This document shows positions 16,724 to 28,500 of a stretch of 64,000 nt of DNA, in pieces. Position numbers and translations under genes: made by a program. The DNA is from Veillonella rodentium (GTDB lineage: Bacteria > Bacillota > Negativicutes > Veillonellales > Veillonellaceae). Where the stretch lies: assembly GCF_900187285.1 (NCBI RefSeq), contig NZ_LT906470.1, positions 41,001 to 105,000 on the forward strand, in the 5' to 3' direction. How positions within the stretch are numbered: position 1 is the stretch's first letter; the number at the start of each line of letters is the position of its first letter. The notes below the pieces were generated by a model. The model saw nothing but the letters and a program-made list of their open reading frames with translations. It did no database searches and had not been told where the DNA came from.

Positions 16724-19111
16724 ATGAGCAGGCGAAAACTTATATTATCGATATTAATTAACGGTATGCTATTTTCCGGGCTGTATGTTGTCGGTGCGGC
16801 GGATATGACACCGGGCAGCGGTAACGGTGTGGCTGTCGGCACGGGAAGTAATGCGCCCAAGGCGGAAAATGTGGCAATCGGCAGAGGTGCGGGCATATCG
16901 TATTCCAACGGTGCCAGTGCGGCTACGGGCGATATAGTTGTAGGCAATGGTGCTAATATCAATAACTATGCCAGTCAGGGCGGCAGTATCGCTATCGGTA
17001 AAAATGCAAAAATTGAAAATATGGCCGGCGGCGGAGAAGCCAGCTTCGCTTTGGGGCAAACAACCTATAGCGGTAACTGGTTTTCTTCCTCCAGAATTCC
17101 CGCGGACCCGACGAAAGTGGTGGGGAGCGTCGCCATCGGCGATAATACTTTTGCCCGTACCGGCAGTACTATGGTCGGATCCCATAATTATAAAGGTGCT
17201 TTGGGTGATACTACTGTGGACAGCGCCTCGACCAGGACGGATGCGTTGAATGTGTACGCTACGACAATTGGCGCCAATAGTTTCAGCAACGGCGCTTTTA
17301 CTACAAGTACAGGTGTATATAATATTATTTCCAGTGAATATAACGGCGGACGTTTGGCAAATCCCGCAAAGAATTTCGGAGCCACCGTTAACGGTGCGTT
17401 AAACAGTATTGAATCTAAAACGGCCGGCAGTTATTATTCCGGTGTTGCCAACAGTATCGTAGGTACCGCCAATCGGACCTTCAATTCCAACGGTTCTCTC
17501 ATATTTGGCGCCGGCAATGAGATTACGAACTCCGTGACTCGTATTTCAGCACCGACTGACGGAGGCGGTTCCCCTAAGGAATTAGCTGAAACATTGCGTG
17601 CTGCCGTAAAAGCTTCCGACGGTGCGGGCTCCACGATGGCGTTCGGAGGCGGCAACAGGGCGGACTACACGCTTCGTTCCGCCCTTATCGGTGTGAACAA
17701 CACATTGACCGGTTCCAAGGATAATGAAAGTAAAAATACGATGCTGGCGGGTTTTCACAATACGGCGGATACAGTGTCCAACATGACCGTGATGGGGTCC
17801 GAAAATACCGTGACCGGGTCCCGAAATGGTGTCGTATTGGGCGATAATCGTACCGTGACGGGCGTCGATCATGCGGTTCTTATCGGATCGGCGGACACGA
17901 ATACGACGACCTCGGTCGATAATGCCGTTGCCGTTGGTCACAACGCGAATGTAACCGTTGCCGACGGTGTTGCGGTGGGCAGTGAATCGAAGGCGACCGT
18001 GGCGGCCGGAGCGGCCGGGTATGATATGAGTACACAGGCGCAGTCCACGGATACGGGCGCCACCTGGAAGGCGACCCGTTCCGCGGTATCCGTCGGTGAC
18101 GCGGATCATGATATAACGCGGCAAATTACTTCCGTGGCGGCCGGCACAAAGGATACGGACGCTGTCAATGTGGCGCAGCTCAAGAAGTTGCAGAATCAGG
18201 TGAATACGAACGGTTCGACTACGGTCAGTGCCGGCAATCATATCAATGTGACGACCACCACAGACGGTACGGTCAAAGATTACAGGGTCAGTCTGTCGGA
18301 CGATATAACGGATCAGATTACGGACAATACGACAAACATCACTAATATACAAGGTGACGTGAACAATATTAAGCAGGATGTGACGAACATTAAGAATGAT
18401 GTGACCGATATGGGACAGAATGTGGCGCGTCTCGATAAGCGGCTCAATAAATCCGTGGCCGGTGCCGCCGCTCTTGCCGCATTGCATCCGTTAGATTTTG
18501 ATCCCGATGCGAAATGGGACTTTGCCGCCGGTTACGGTCATTATCGTGACGGTAATGCCGGCGCGTTGGGCGCTTTCTACAGACCGAACGAGGACGTGCA
18601 GTTCAGTGTGGGCTCCACCGTGGGAAACGGTGAAACCGTCGTTAATGCCGGTCTGTCTGTCAAGCTGGGGGCTCACAGTAATGTATCCCGTTCCCGTGTG
18701 GCCATCGGTAAGGAGGTCTTGGAACTCAAGAAAACTGTGGCGGCACAGAACGCGCAGATTCAGAAGCTGACCGCACTCCTGAACGGCTTGGCGGGGACGG
18801 ATATGAAAGCGGACCGCAGCACATTATTCCCTGATGTGCCGAATAACCATTGGGCGTATGCGGCGGTCAGCGATCTGTCGCGTCGCGGCCTTGTGGAGGG
18901 CTATCCTGACGGTACGTTCGGAGGAGATCGGATGCTGACCCGTTATGAGTTCGCGCAGATTGTGTATCGTGCGGTGCAGAACGGCGTTGCCGTCGACAAT
19001 CGCCTCGTTTCGGAATTCGGCCCTGAAATGGCCTTGTTCCGTGTGGATACAATTGCCCAAAATCATGAAGGGCAGCCGGTAATTGAACGTGTAAGGGTCA
19101 ATAAAAAATAG
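16724..19111 (+). CDS. TAA-1: trimeric autotransporter with C-terminal SLH domain
   Basis: A 795-residue outer-membrane adhesin. It has a plain signal peptide (residues 1-25, no extended region). YadA-like head repeats of the 'AxAIGxxA' type are interrupted by unusual insertions to about 430, then a short coiled stalk with 'TNITNIQGDVNNIKQDVTNIKNDV' runs to about 575. The YadA anchor (about 575-650, 'AAALAALHPLDFDPDAKWDFAAGYGHY') should form one third of a 12-stranded barrel. Unlike classical TAAs it continues with a coiled coil (about 655-690) and an SLH domain (about 698-750, 'LFPDVPNNHWAYAAVSDLSRRGLVEGYPDGTF'). SLH domains bind cell-wall polymers, so this end should sit in the periplasm and tie the barrel to peptidoglycan. 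A GGAGAGGA ribosome binding site precedes the start. Confidence 0.9.
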   Translation: MSRRKLILSILINGMLFSGLYVVGAADMTPGSGNGVAVGTGSNAPKAENVAIGRGAGISYSNGASAATGDIVVGNGANINNYASQGGSIAIGKNAKIENMAGGGEASFALGQTTYSGNWFSSSRIPADPTKVVGSVAIGDNTFARTGSTMVGSHNYKGALGDTTVDSASTRTDALNVYATTIGANSFSNGAFTTSTGVYNIISSEYNGGRLANPAKNFGATVNGALNSIESKTAGSYYSGVANSIVGTANRTFNSNGSLIFGAGNEITNSVTRISAPTDGGGSPKELAETLRAAVKASDGAGSTMAFGGGNRADYTLRSALIGVNNTLTGSKDNESKNTMLAGFHNTADTVSNMTVMGSENTVTGSRNGVVLGDNRTVTGVDHAVLIGSADTNTTTSVDNAVAVGHNANVTVADGVAVGSESKATVAAGAAGYDMSTQAQSTDTGATWKATRSAVSVGDADHDITRQITSVAAGTKDTDAVNVAQLKKLQNQVNTNGSTTVSAGNHINVTTTTDGTVKDYRVSLSDDITDQITDNTTNITNIQGDVNNIKQDVTNIKNDVTDMGQNVARLDKRLNKSVAGAAALAALHPLDFDPDAKWDFAAGYGHYRDGNAGALGAFYRPNEDVQFSVGSTVGNGETVVNAGLSVKLGAHSNVSRSRVAIGKEVLELKKTVAAQNAQIQKLTALLNGLAGTDMKADRSTLFPDVPNNHWAYAAVSDLSRRGLVEGYPDGTFGGDRMLTRYEFAQIVYRAVQNGVAVDNRLVSEFGPEMALFRVDTIAQNHEGQPVIERVRVNKK

Positions 19112-19520
19112 AATACATCTATGCAGGAACGGCAAAAGTCGGGGCGTATATTGACCGGCTTTTGTCGTTCATATATTTTGTCGCCTGTGTATACGTGATT
19201 TTTATCACACATATACATATGAGAGATAGAAAAAATTCTATCCTGATTATTAAAAATATTAAATAAAATACAAAAATGAATAACAGATGAAAAAATCATT
19301 TACAAGATAGAAAAGTTTTGATATTGTATATCCATGGGTGAGTATAAAATGAAAAGATAATTAAAAGCATAGTATCGGGTTGATTCCGATAACTGTCGTT
19401 TTGTGTTAGAAGAGTAGACTATTGTATATAACTACTGCTTCTTATTTTTTTTACTGTTGCCGTGGACGGCGATATATGGTAATACAGGTTTTACCGATGT
19501 TTCGGTGAGGAAGGAACAAG
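19112..19520. other. Intergenic region: terminator and long leader of TAA-2
   Basis: A hairpin (GAACGGCAAAAGTCGG at 19127-19142 with 19155-19170, two G-U pairs) ends TAA-1 transcription. The remaining 350 bp are AT-rich and contain no gene. They presumably hold the TAA-2 promoter and a long 5' leader; no consensus promoter stands out. Confidence 0.6.
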
Positions 19521-22500
19521 ATGAATCGAATTTATAATGTCATTTGGAGTAAAGCTAAAAAATGTTACGTTGTAGTCTCTGAACTGGTAAAGAGCGGTGG
19601 AGGCAAGACCAGATCCGTACACACCGGTACGTCATGGGCGCGCATGAGCGTAATCATGGCCGTAGCGGCACTGTTGGCGGGGATTAATATCGGAACGGCA
19701 CATGCGGTGTTGATTATTGACGGTGTATCTAACGGTTATGCTGTAGGTAAAAATCCATATAGTTCTAACAGTTACTTATTCAATTATAAAAATCCGGGGA
19801 ATAAGGCCGCTTTGGATGGAAGCGGTTCTGAATCCGGATATTATACAACCACCAGTTTTTCAGGGGTGGCTCTCGGTGAAGGCACTGATATTCGGGAATC
19901 AGGTACTTCGAATTCCTATTCCGGCGTGGCTGTCGGCAGCTATGCAAAGGCTACGGGCGGGTTGTCTCTTGCTTTCGGTAATTATGCGCAAGCCACAAAC
20001 GCGTCATCCATGTCGATTGGCACCGCGACATTGTCGTCAGGATTCAATTCCCTGGCTATGATGCGTCAGTCGGCGGCGACGAAAGATTTCTCGACAGCCA
20101 TCGGTACGGCCGCATGGGCTGACGGTGTGGGCAGTTTCGCCATGGGGTATTCCGCAACGGCAAAAGGAGAGCAATCTATCGCCATCGGTGCGGCGGAAAC
20201 GAAAAAACTGGCGGGCCAGGGGAATATACCGAGTGCGGAATATAATAGTGACGGCAATACCGTAACGGAAGGCGCGCGTTCTCTTGCATTCGGTACCTCT
20301 GCTCGGACTGCATCCGGTGCCGATGATTCCATGGCGTTCGGCTCCAAGGCGAATACAAGCGGTGCCAACGCCGTGGCTATGGGCTATAATGCACAGGCCA
20401 AAGCTACGGACTCTTTCGCTATCGGTAATACCGCTGTATCCACCGGCACAGGCGCTACCGCTATGGGGAAATCCGCACAGGCTACGGGCACCAGCAGTTT
20501 CGCCATGGGCAGCAGTTCAAGTGCGGCGGGTACTGACTCCATCGCTATGGGCAGTTCCTCTTTGGCGAAAATGGCCAATTCCATCGCATTAGGCGGTAAT
20601 GCGAAGTCTCAAGGTGCGGACGCATTGGCTATCGGCGGGGCCGCTAATGCCGGTAATACAGGGGCTATCGCGTTAGGTAAAGGCGCACAGGCTGTAAGCG
20701 CCAACAGTACCGCTATCGGTTCGGGGGCGACCGTTACGGGGGCCAATGCTATGGCCATCGGTACAAACGCGAAGGCGTCCACTCCCAATTCCTTGGCATT
20801 AGGCTCCGGCACGGAGATAACCAAGACGTTAACGGACGGATATTCCGCATTTACCAATGAAATTAATCATAACTATGTGATGGGTGTCGTGGCTGTGGGT
20901 AATGACGGTGTCGGCCGTCGTATCACCAACGTGGCGGGCGGTGAGGATGATACCGACGCGGCGAATATAAAACAGTTGAAGTATGTAAACAGTAATCTGG
21001 CGCAATCCATCGCCGGTTCCTCCTATACGGGTTATGAAGCGAACGGGTCCACCTATAAGGCGCCCGATTTCAATATTAAGAACAGTACGTATCATACGGT
21101 GAAAGATGCGGTGGAAGCGGCACAGACGAACTTCTTCAGTGCGAAAGGCGATTCCTCCGATGCCAATTATGATAATACAGGGGCGACCGGTACCAATGCG
21201 ACGGCGGCCGGCGTGCGCACATCCGCGGCGGGCAATTACGGTACCGCTGTCGGCGCCGATGCGAGCGCGGCTAATGCAAACAGCACCGCGATAGGTTATA
21301 AAGCTAAAAGCAGTGTAAATGACGGTGTCGCATTAGGTTCCGATTCCGTCGCTTCCGTTGCGGCGGGCAAGACCGGTTATAATGTGGGAACGGCGAACAG
21401 CCGTACCAATACATACAGCGGATTGACAGGCGCCGCACTGACATCCGCACTGGGCGCAGTATCAGTCGGTGACGGAGGCACGAAGACCCGTCAGATTACA
21501 AACGTGGCGGCGGGTACGGCCGATACGGATGCTGTCAATGTGGCACAATTGCGCAACGTCAATCTGAAAGTGGCGGGCAATACGAATGCCAACGGCGGCA
21601 GAAATGACGTCTTGCTGGACAATCAGACATTGACGGTGAAAGGCGACGGTACATACATTACGACGACCGCCAATAATCAGACGATCGATGTGGCGTTGAC
21701 GGATGCGACCAAAAAGAAAATCGACAATGCGGCGGATAAGGATCTGTCCAATATTACGGATACAGCTAAGAAGAACATTACAGCTTTAGGTACTGTTGTG
21801 CAGGCGGGTAACAATGTGACTGTCGGCGCACCTGTCGCGGATCCCGTGACAGGGCAGAAAACATATACCGTTAACGGTATGGATACAAAAGTATCTTTGG
21901 GTACGAGCGGGTTAATGACGCTTTCAGGAGGAACACCTGACGCAAGCGGCGTACGCAATTACATTGTGGACGTGGATCCCGCGAAGGTGGCGAAAACTGA
22001 CTTAAGTAATATTACGGACGGCGGCAGGACCGTTATCCGTGAAGAGGCGAAAAACTCCGTCAAGGTGATTGCCGGCAAAAATACCGTGATTACGGAAGGC
22101 GTTGACGGTACTTATAAGACATATAAGGTTGACGTGGATGCTCCGGATTACCAGCTGGTGGAAAACAGCGGTGCCGCGGATAAAGCGTATACCGTATCCG
22201 GTAATAAGGTCGATTTGACCGTACAGGACGCCAAGAATCCTGCCGACAAGAAAACAGTGACGATTAAGGACATCGCGTCCAAAACCGAACTGGATAAGGT
22301 GCAGGATCGTTCCGTTAAATACGACGGGGCTGCCGGTAAAGATACGGTAACCTTGGAGGGTGTTGGCGGCACAAAAATCACCAACCTGAAAGACGGTCTG
22401 ATAGCGTCCGGTTCCAAAGAGGCTGTGAACGGCGGTCAGTTGCATGACGTTAAAAATGAATTGAACACTGCCATTACTAACACCAAGAATGAAGTCATCG

Positions 22501-25500
22501 GCAAAGGTCTGCGTTTCGATGCGGATAACAACAGCGAAAAAACGAATAAGTTAGGTTCCAAGGTAGCTGTTAACGGCGACAGCAATATCACGACGGAAAT
22601 CACACAGTCCGGTGACGATACCAAAATCGGTATTAAACTGAATCAGGATCTTAATGTTAAAAGCGTAACCGCTGTCGATACGGTGAAAGCCGGCGGTGTG
22701 ACCGTGGGCAAACAGGCTGACGGAACGAATCCGACTGTCGGTAATTATGTAACCGGCCTGGACAATAAGAACTGGGATGCGTCCAATATCGTATCCGGCC
22801 GTGCCGCAACGGAAGATCAGCTGCAAAAAGCGTTGAATAAACAGAGTGCGGATGCGACGGATTATCGCTTGATCAGGAATCAGGCGACCGGCTCCAACGG
22901 TGATTATACCGTGGACGGCAACGGCGATGTGGCGTTGACCGTACAGGATAAGAATCATACGGATAAGACGGAAACCGTTACGATCAAGGATGTGGCGTCC
23001 AAATCCGCAATGGATAAAGGGCTGAACTTCGCCGGTGATACCGGTACCGCAAGCAACCGTAAATTAGGTGAAACCGTAACTGTTAAGGGCGGTGCTACAG
23101 GTACCCTGTCCGACGGCAACATCGGTGTCGTATCCGACGGTAACGGTACATTGAACGTGAAACTGGCGAAAACACTGACCGGTCTGGACAGTGTAACTGC
23201 AGGCGGTACTACCATAAACAGTAGCGGCTTGACCGTGGGCGGTAAGACTTATGTGTCGTCGAACGGTATTGATGCGAATAGTCAGAAAATTACCAATGTC
23301 GCGGACGGCAACGTGACGGCCGGATCCAAAGAGGCGGTGAACGGCGGCCAGCTGCATCAGGTAAAACAGGATCTGGGCGACCAGATTACCAATACGGCGA
23401 ATACCATAAATAATAGGATCGATACGACAAAACAGGATCTTATCGACAAGGGATTACAATTTGATGCCGATAATAACGATGCTAAAACCAACAAACTGGG
23501 TTCCAGGATAACGGTAACCGGTGACGGTACTAATATCAGTACTGCCGTTACACAGAGCGGTGACGATACGACAATCAAGGTCGCATTGGGGCAGGATATC
23601 AACGTCAATACGGTAACGGCGATTAAGACTGTGAAAGCGGGAACCGCTGTTATGGGCAATCAATCCGTAACGGATAACAAGGCTGCTACGCAGGCCGGTA
23701 ACTTCGTAACCGGTCTGGATAATAAGAGCTGGACCATATCCGATCCCGTTTATGTATCGGGACGCGCCGCAACGGAAGATCAGTTGAAAACCGTCAGTGA
23801 TGCAGTGAAAGCGGCTAATGCGAGCGCAACGGATTATCGTCTGATCGGTGATCCGAATAATGCCGTTGACGGTTCGTATAAGGTTGACAATAACCGGGTC
23901 GATTTGAAGGTGAAGGATGATAAAACCGGTACGGTCAATACCGTTACCATTAAGGATATCGCATCCAAAACCGAATTGGATAAGGTGCAGGATCGTTCCG
24001 TAAAATACGACGGTACTGCCGGTAAAGATACGGTGACCTTGGAAGGTGTCAACGGTACGAAGATAACCAACCTGCAGGACGGCAATGTGGCGTCCGGTTC
24101 CAAGGATGCGGTGAACGGCGGTCAGTTGCATGATGCAAAAAATGAATTGAACACCAATATTAATAATGCCAAGACCGAGCTTACCAATACAGGTCTTCGT
24201 TTTGATGCCGATAATAACAGTGAAAAAACGAACAAATTGGGTTCCAAGGTGACTGTGAACGGCGATAACAATATTACGACGAACATCACGCAAACCGGCG
24301 ATGATACCAAGATCGGTGTTACATTAAATAAAGATTTGAATGTGACCACCCTTACGGCTGCAGATACGGTGAAAGCCGGTACCGTCACCATGGGTAAACA
24401 AACTGACGGTGCCAACCCTGCGAATACGGGGAACTATGTAACAGGCCTTGCTAATAAGGACTGGAGCGTCACCAATCCGACCGCTGTCAGCGGTCGCGCC
24501 GCAACGGAAGACCAGTTGAAGACAGTTACCGAAGCTGTTAAGACGCAAGGCGCCAATGCGACAGATTTCCGTTTAGTGAAAAATGCGGCCGCTGCAGACG
24601 GGGCCTATACGGTCGATTCCAACGGTGACGTGGCGTTGACTGTACAGGACAAGAACCATACGGATAAGACGGAAACCGTGACCATTAAAGATGTGGCATC
24701 TAAAGCTAATGTTGATAAATTAAATGATCGTGCTGTCAAGTATGATGCGGACAACAGCGGTAACGTTGATAAGACGAAAGTAACCTATGAAGGTCCTGCG
24801 TATGCCAATAAAACAGGCGGTACTCATGTGACGAATGTGGCGTATGCGACCGATAATGACGGCAGCGAAGCGGTTAACGTGGATTACTTGAAAGATAGAA
24901 TCAAGGACAGTGAAACTACGGTAACCGATAAAGGTTTGAAATTCGACGCCAATAACGGCGGTGAAAAAACGAATAAACTGGGCTCCAAGGTAACCGTTAA
25001 AGGGGATAATGCCAACATCATCACGGAAATCGCTCAGGACGGTAACGGCGACAGCACCATTGATGTGAAACTCGGTAAAGATCTCAAAACCGAAACGATT
25101 ACCGCCACCGGCGCAAACGGTAAAGACGGCAAAATCGGCATCAACGGTAAAGACGGCGTCACCACCAATATTTCCGTCACCCGTGACGGTCAGCCGGGCG
25201 TGGACGGTGCGGCAGGCATAACGACGACACGTATCGTGTATCAGAAACCTGACGGCACGAACGAGGAAGTGGCGACCTTGAATGACGGTCTCAAGTTTAA
25301 AGGCGACATGGGCGCTACGTCCAATGTTAAACTCAACAAACAGGTGGATATCACCGGCGGTGTGACGAGTGCGTCCGATTTGGCGACCGGTAACAATATC
25401 GGCGTCACATCCGCGGCGGTCGATGCCGACGGCAATGCGAAATTGCAGTTGCAATTAGCTAAGAACTTAACAGGTTTGCAATCCGTAACGGCATCCGACA

Positions 25501-28500
25501 CCGTGAAAGCGGGTACCGCTGCTATGGGCAACCAATCCGTAACGGACAACAAGTCCGCTACGCAAGCCGGTAACTTTGTGACCGGTCTGGATAATAAGAC
25601 CTGGACTATGTCCGATCCCGCCTATGTATCGGGTCGTGCAGCCACCGAAGATCAACTTAAAACTGTTAGTGATGCAGTGAAAGCTGCCAATGCAAGCGCT
25701 ACGGATTATCGTCTGGTGGAAAACGCTAATGCCGCCGACAAGGCGTATACGGCGGATGCATCCGGCAATATCAAGTTGACCGTGGAAGATAAGAATCATG
25801 CCGGTCAGACAGAGACTGTCACAATCAAGGATGTGGCGTCCAAATCCGCAATGGATAAAGGTCTGAACTTTGACGGGGATTCCGGTGCGACTATTAATAA
25901 AAAATTAGGCGATACGGTTGCTGTTAAAGGCGGCGCCGATACAACTCAATTGGCCGATAACAACATCGGTGTCGTATCCGACGGCAACGGCACATTGAAC
26001 GTGAAACTGGCGAAAACATTGACCGGTTTGGACAGTGTAACCGCAGGCGGTACTACCATCGATAGTAACGGCTTGACCGTGGGCGGTAAGACGTATGTGT
26101 CGTCGAACGGCATTAATGCCAATGATCAGAAAATTATAAATGTTGCTGACGGCAATGTGGCGACCGGCTCCAAAGAGGCGGTGAACGGCGGTCAGTTGCA
26201 TCAGGTAAAACAGGACTTGGGCGATCAGATTACCGATACGACGAATACTATAAATAATAAGATTGACGCGACAAAACAGGATTTGATCAATACCGGGCTG
26301 AAATTCGACGCCAATGTAGGCGGCGAACAAACCAATAAACTCGGATCCAAGGTTACGGTCAAAGGGGAAGGCAATGCGGCCGACACCGATTACAGCGGCG
26401 AAAATATTAAAACTTTCATCACCCAGGATGCGAGCGGTAATACGACGATTGACGTGAAAATGAATAAGAATGTCGTGGCCGACACGATTAAGGTCAATAA
26501 GAACGGCAAAGACGGTAAGGACGGCGTATCCATTACAGGTCCTGCGGGCGTTGCCGGTCAGGACGGCAATAACGGTAAAGTGGGCATTACCGGTGCCGAC
26601 GGTAAAGACGCCGTATCCATGTCCGGCAAGGACGGCGTAGGTCATATCGGCTTGACGGGTCCTGCCGGTACGAACGGTGTGAACGGTACAAACGGTATCG
26701 ACATATCCGTGAAGAACGGCTACGATGACGCCGGTAAAGGCGTAAAAGGTGAAAAAGGCGTGGACGGTGTTGACGGCATCACCCGTATCGTATATCAGGA
26801 TAAAACCGGCGAACACCAGGTGGCGACCATGGAAGACGGTTTGCAATTCACAGGTAATAATACAGGTACCGTGAATAAGCAGAAATTGAATTCTCTGGTA
26901 AAAATACAAGGTGAAGGCGTGACGGAAACGGCGTCCGGTACGTTCACGAGCGCATCCGGCAATATCAATGTGAAGGCGAACGGTACCGACACGTTGGAAC
27001 TTCAACTGGCGAAAGATCTTAAGAATCTTGATTCCGTAACGGCGACCAAGACGGTGAAAGCAGGTACCGTTACCATGGGCGATCAGACGGTGACGAATAC
27101 TAAAGGAACCGCTGAAACGGGTAATTATGTAACCGGCCTTGATAATACGGACTGGGCGGCGGATAAAATTGTATCCGGCCGTGCCGCAACGGAGGATCAG
27201 TTGAAAAAAGCCTTGGATAAACAGAGTGCGGATGCGACGGATTATCGCTTGATCAGGAATCAGGCGACCGGCTCCAACGGTGATTATACCGTGGACGGCA
27301 ACGGCGATGTGGCGTTGACCGTACAGGATAAGAACCATACGGATAAGACGGAAACCGTTACAATCAAGGATGTGGCGTCAAAATCCGCTGTAGATAAACT
27401 GACGGATCGCGCTGTCAAGTACGCTTTGGACGGCAGCGGCAGTCCGGATAAGACAAAGGTGGCCTATGAGGGCCCTGTGTATACCAATAAAACGGGAGGC
27501 ACTCATGTGACGAATGTGGCGTATGCGGCAGGTACCGACGGCAGTGAAGCGGTTAACGTGGACTATTTGAATGATAAAATCAAAGCCAATGCCGATACAT
27601 TGACCGATACGGGGCTGAAATTCGATGCCAATACGGGCGGAGAAAAAACAAATAAATTAGGCTCCAAAGTTACGGTCAAAGGGGAAGGCGCTGCGGCCGA
27701 CACCGATTACAGCGGTGAAAACATCAAGACTTTCATCACCCAGGATGCGAGCGGTAATACGACGATTGACGTGAAAATGAATAAGAATGTCGTGGCTGAC
27801 ACGATTAAGGTCAATAAGAACGGCAAAGACGGTAAGGACGGCGTATCCATTACAGGTCCTGCGGGCGTTGCCGGTCAGGACGGTAACAACGGTAAAGTTG
27901 GTATTACCGGTGCCGACGGTAAAGACGCCGTATCCATGTCCGGCAAGGACGGCGTAGGTCATATCGGCTTGACGGGTCCTGCCGGTACGAACGGTGTGAA
28001 CGGTACAAACGGTATCGACATATCCGTGAAGAACGGTTACGATGACGCCGGTAAAGGCGTAAAAGGTGAGAAAGGCGTGGACGGTGCTGACGGCATCACC
28101 CGTATCGTATATCAGGATAAAACCGGTGAACACCAGGTGGCGACCATGGATGACGGCATGTTGTACGGCGGTGACGGCGGAACTGTAATCAAGAAAAAGC
28201 TCAACAATCAGGTGAACATAAAAGGCGGTATATCCGATGAGAGCAAACTTTCCACTGATGCTAATATCGGTGTCATGTCCGACGGTACCGATACATTGAT
28301 GCTTCGTCTGGCGAAAGACCTGAAGGGCTTAAATTCCGCAACTTTTAATAACGGTACGAACGGTACAACTGTTGTGAACGGCGGCGGTATGAGCATCAAC
28401 GATGCAGCAGGGAATCCGTTGACATCCGTTACGAAGGACGGCGTGACGATTACGAACGGTCCGTCCATGACGACGGGCGGTATCGACGCGGCGAACAAGC

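Noticed and set aside
25905..27338. Long antisense frame of 477 codons inside TAA-2, with similar ones in the other adhesins (for example 46218-47351)
   Set aside because: They reflect the codon bias and repeats of the adhesin genes on the opposite strand. They lack start signals and any familiar domain.
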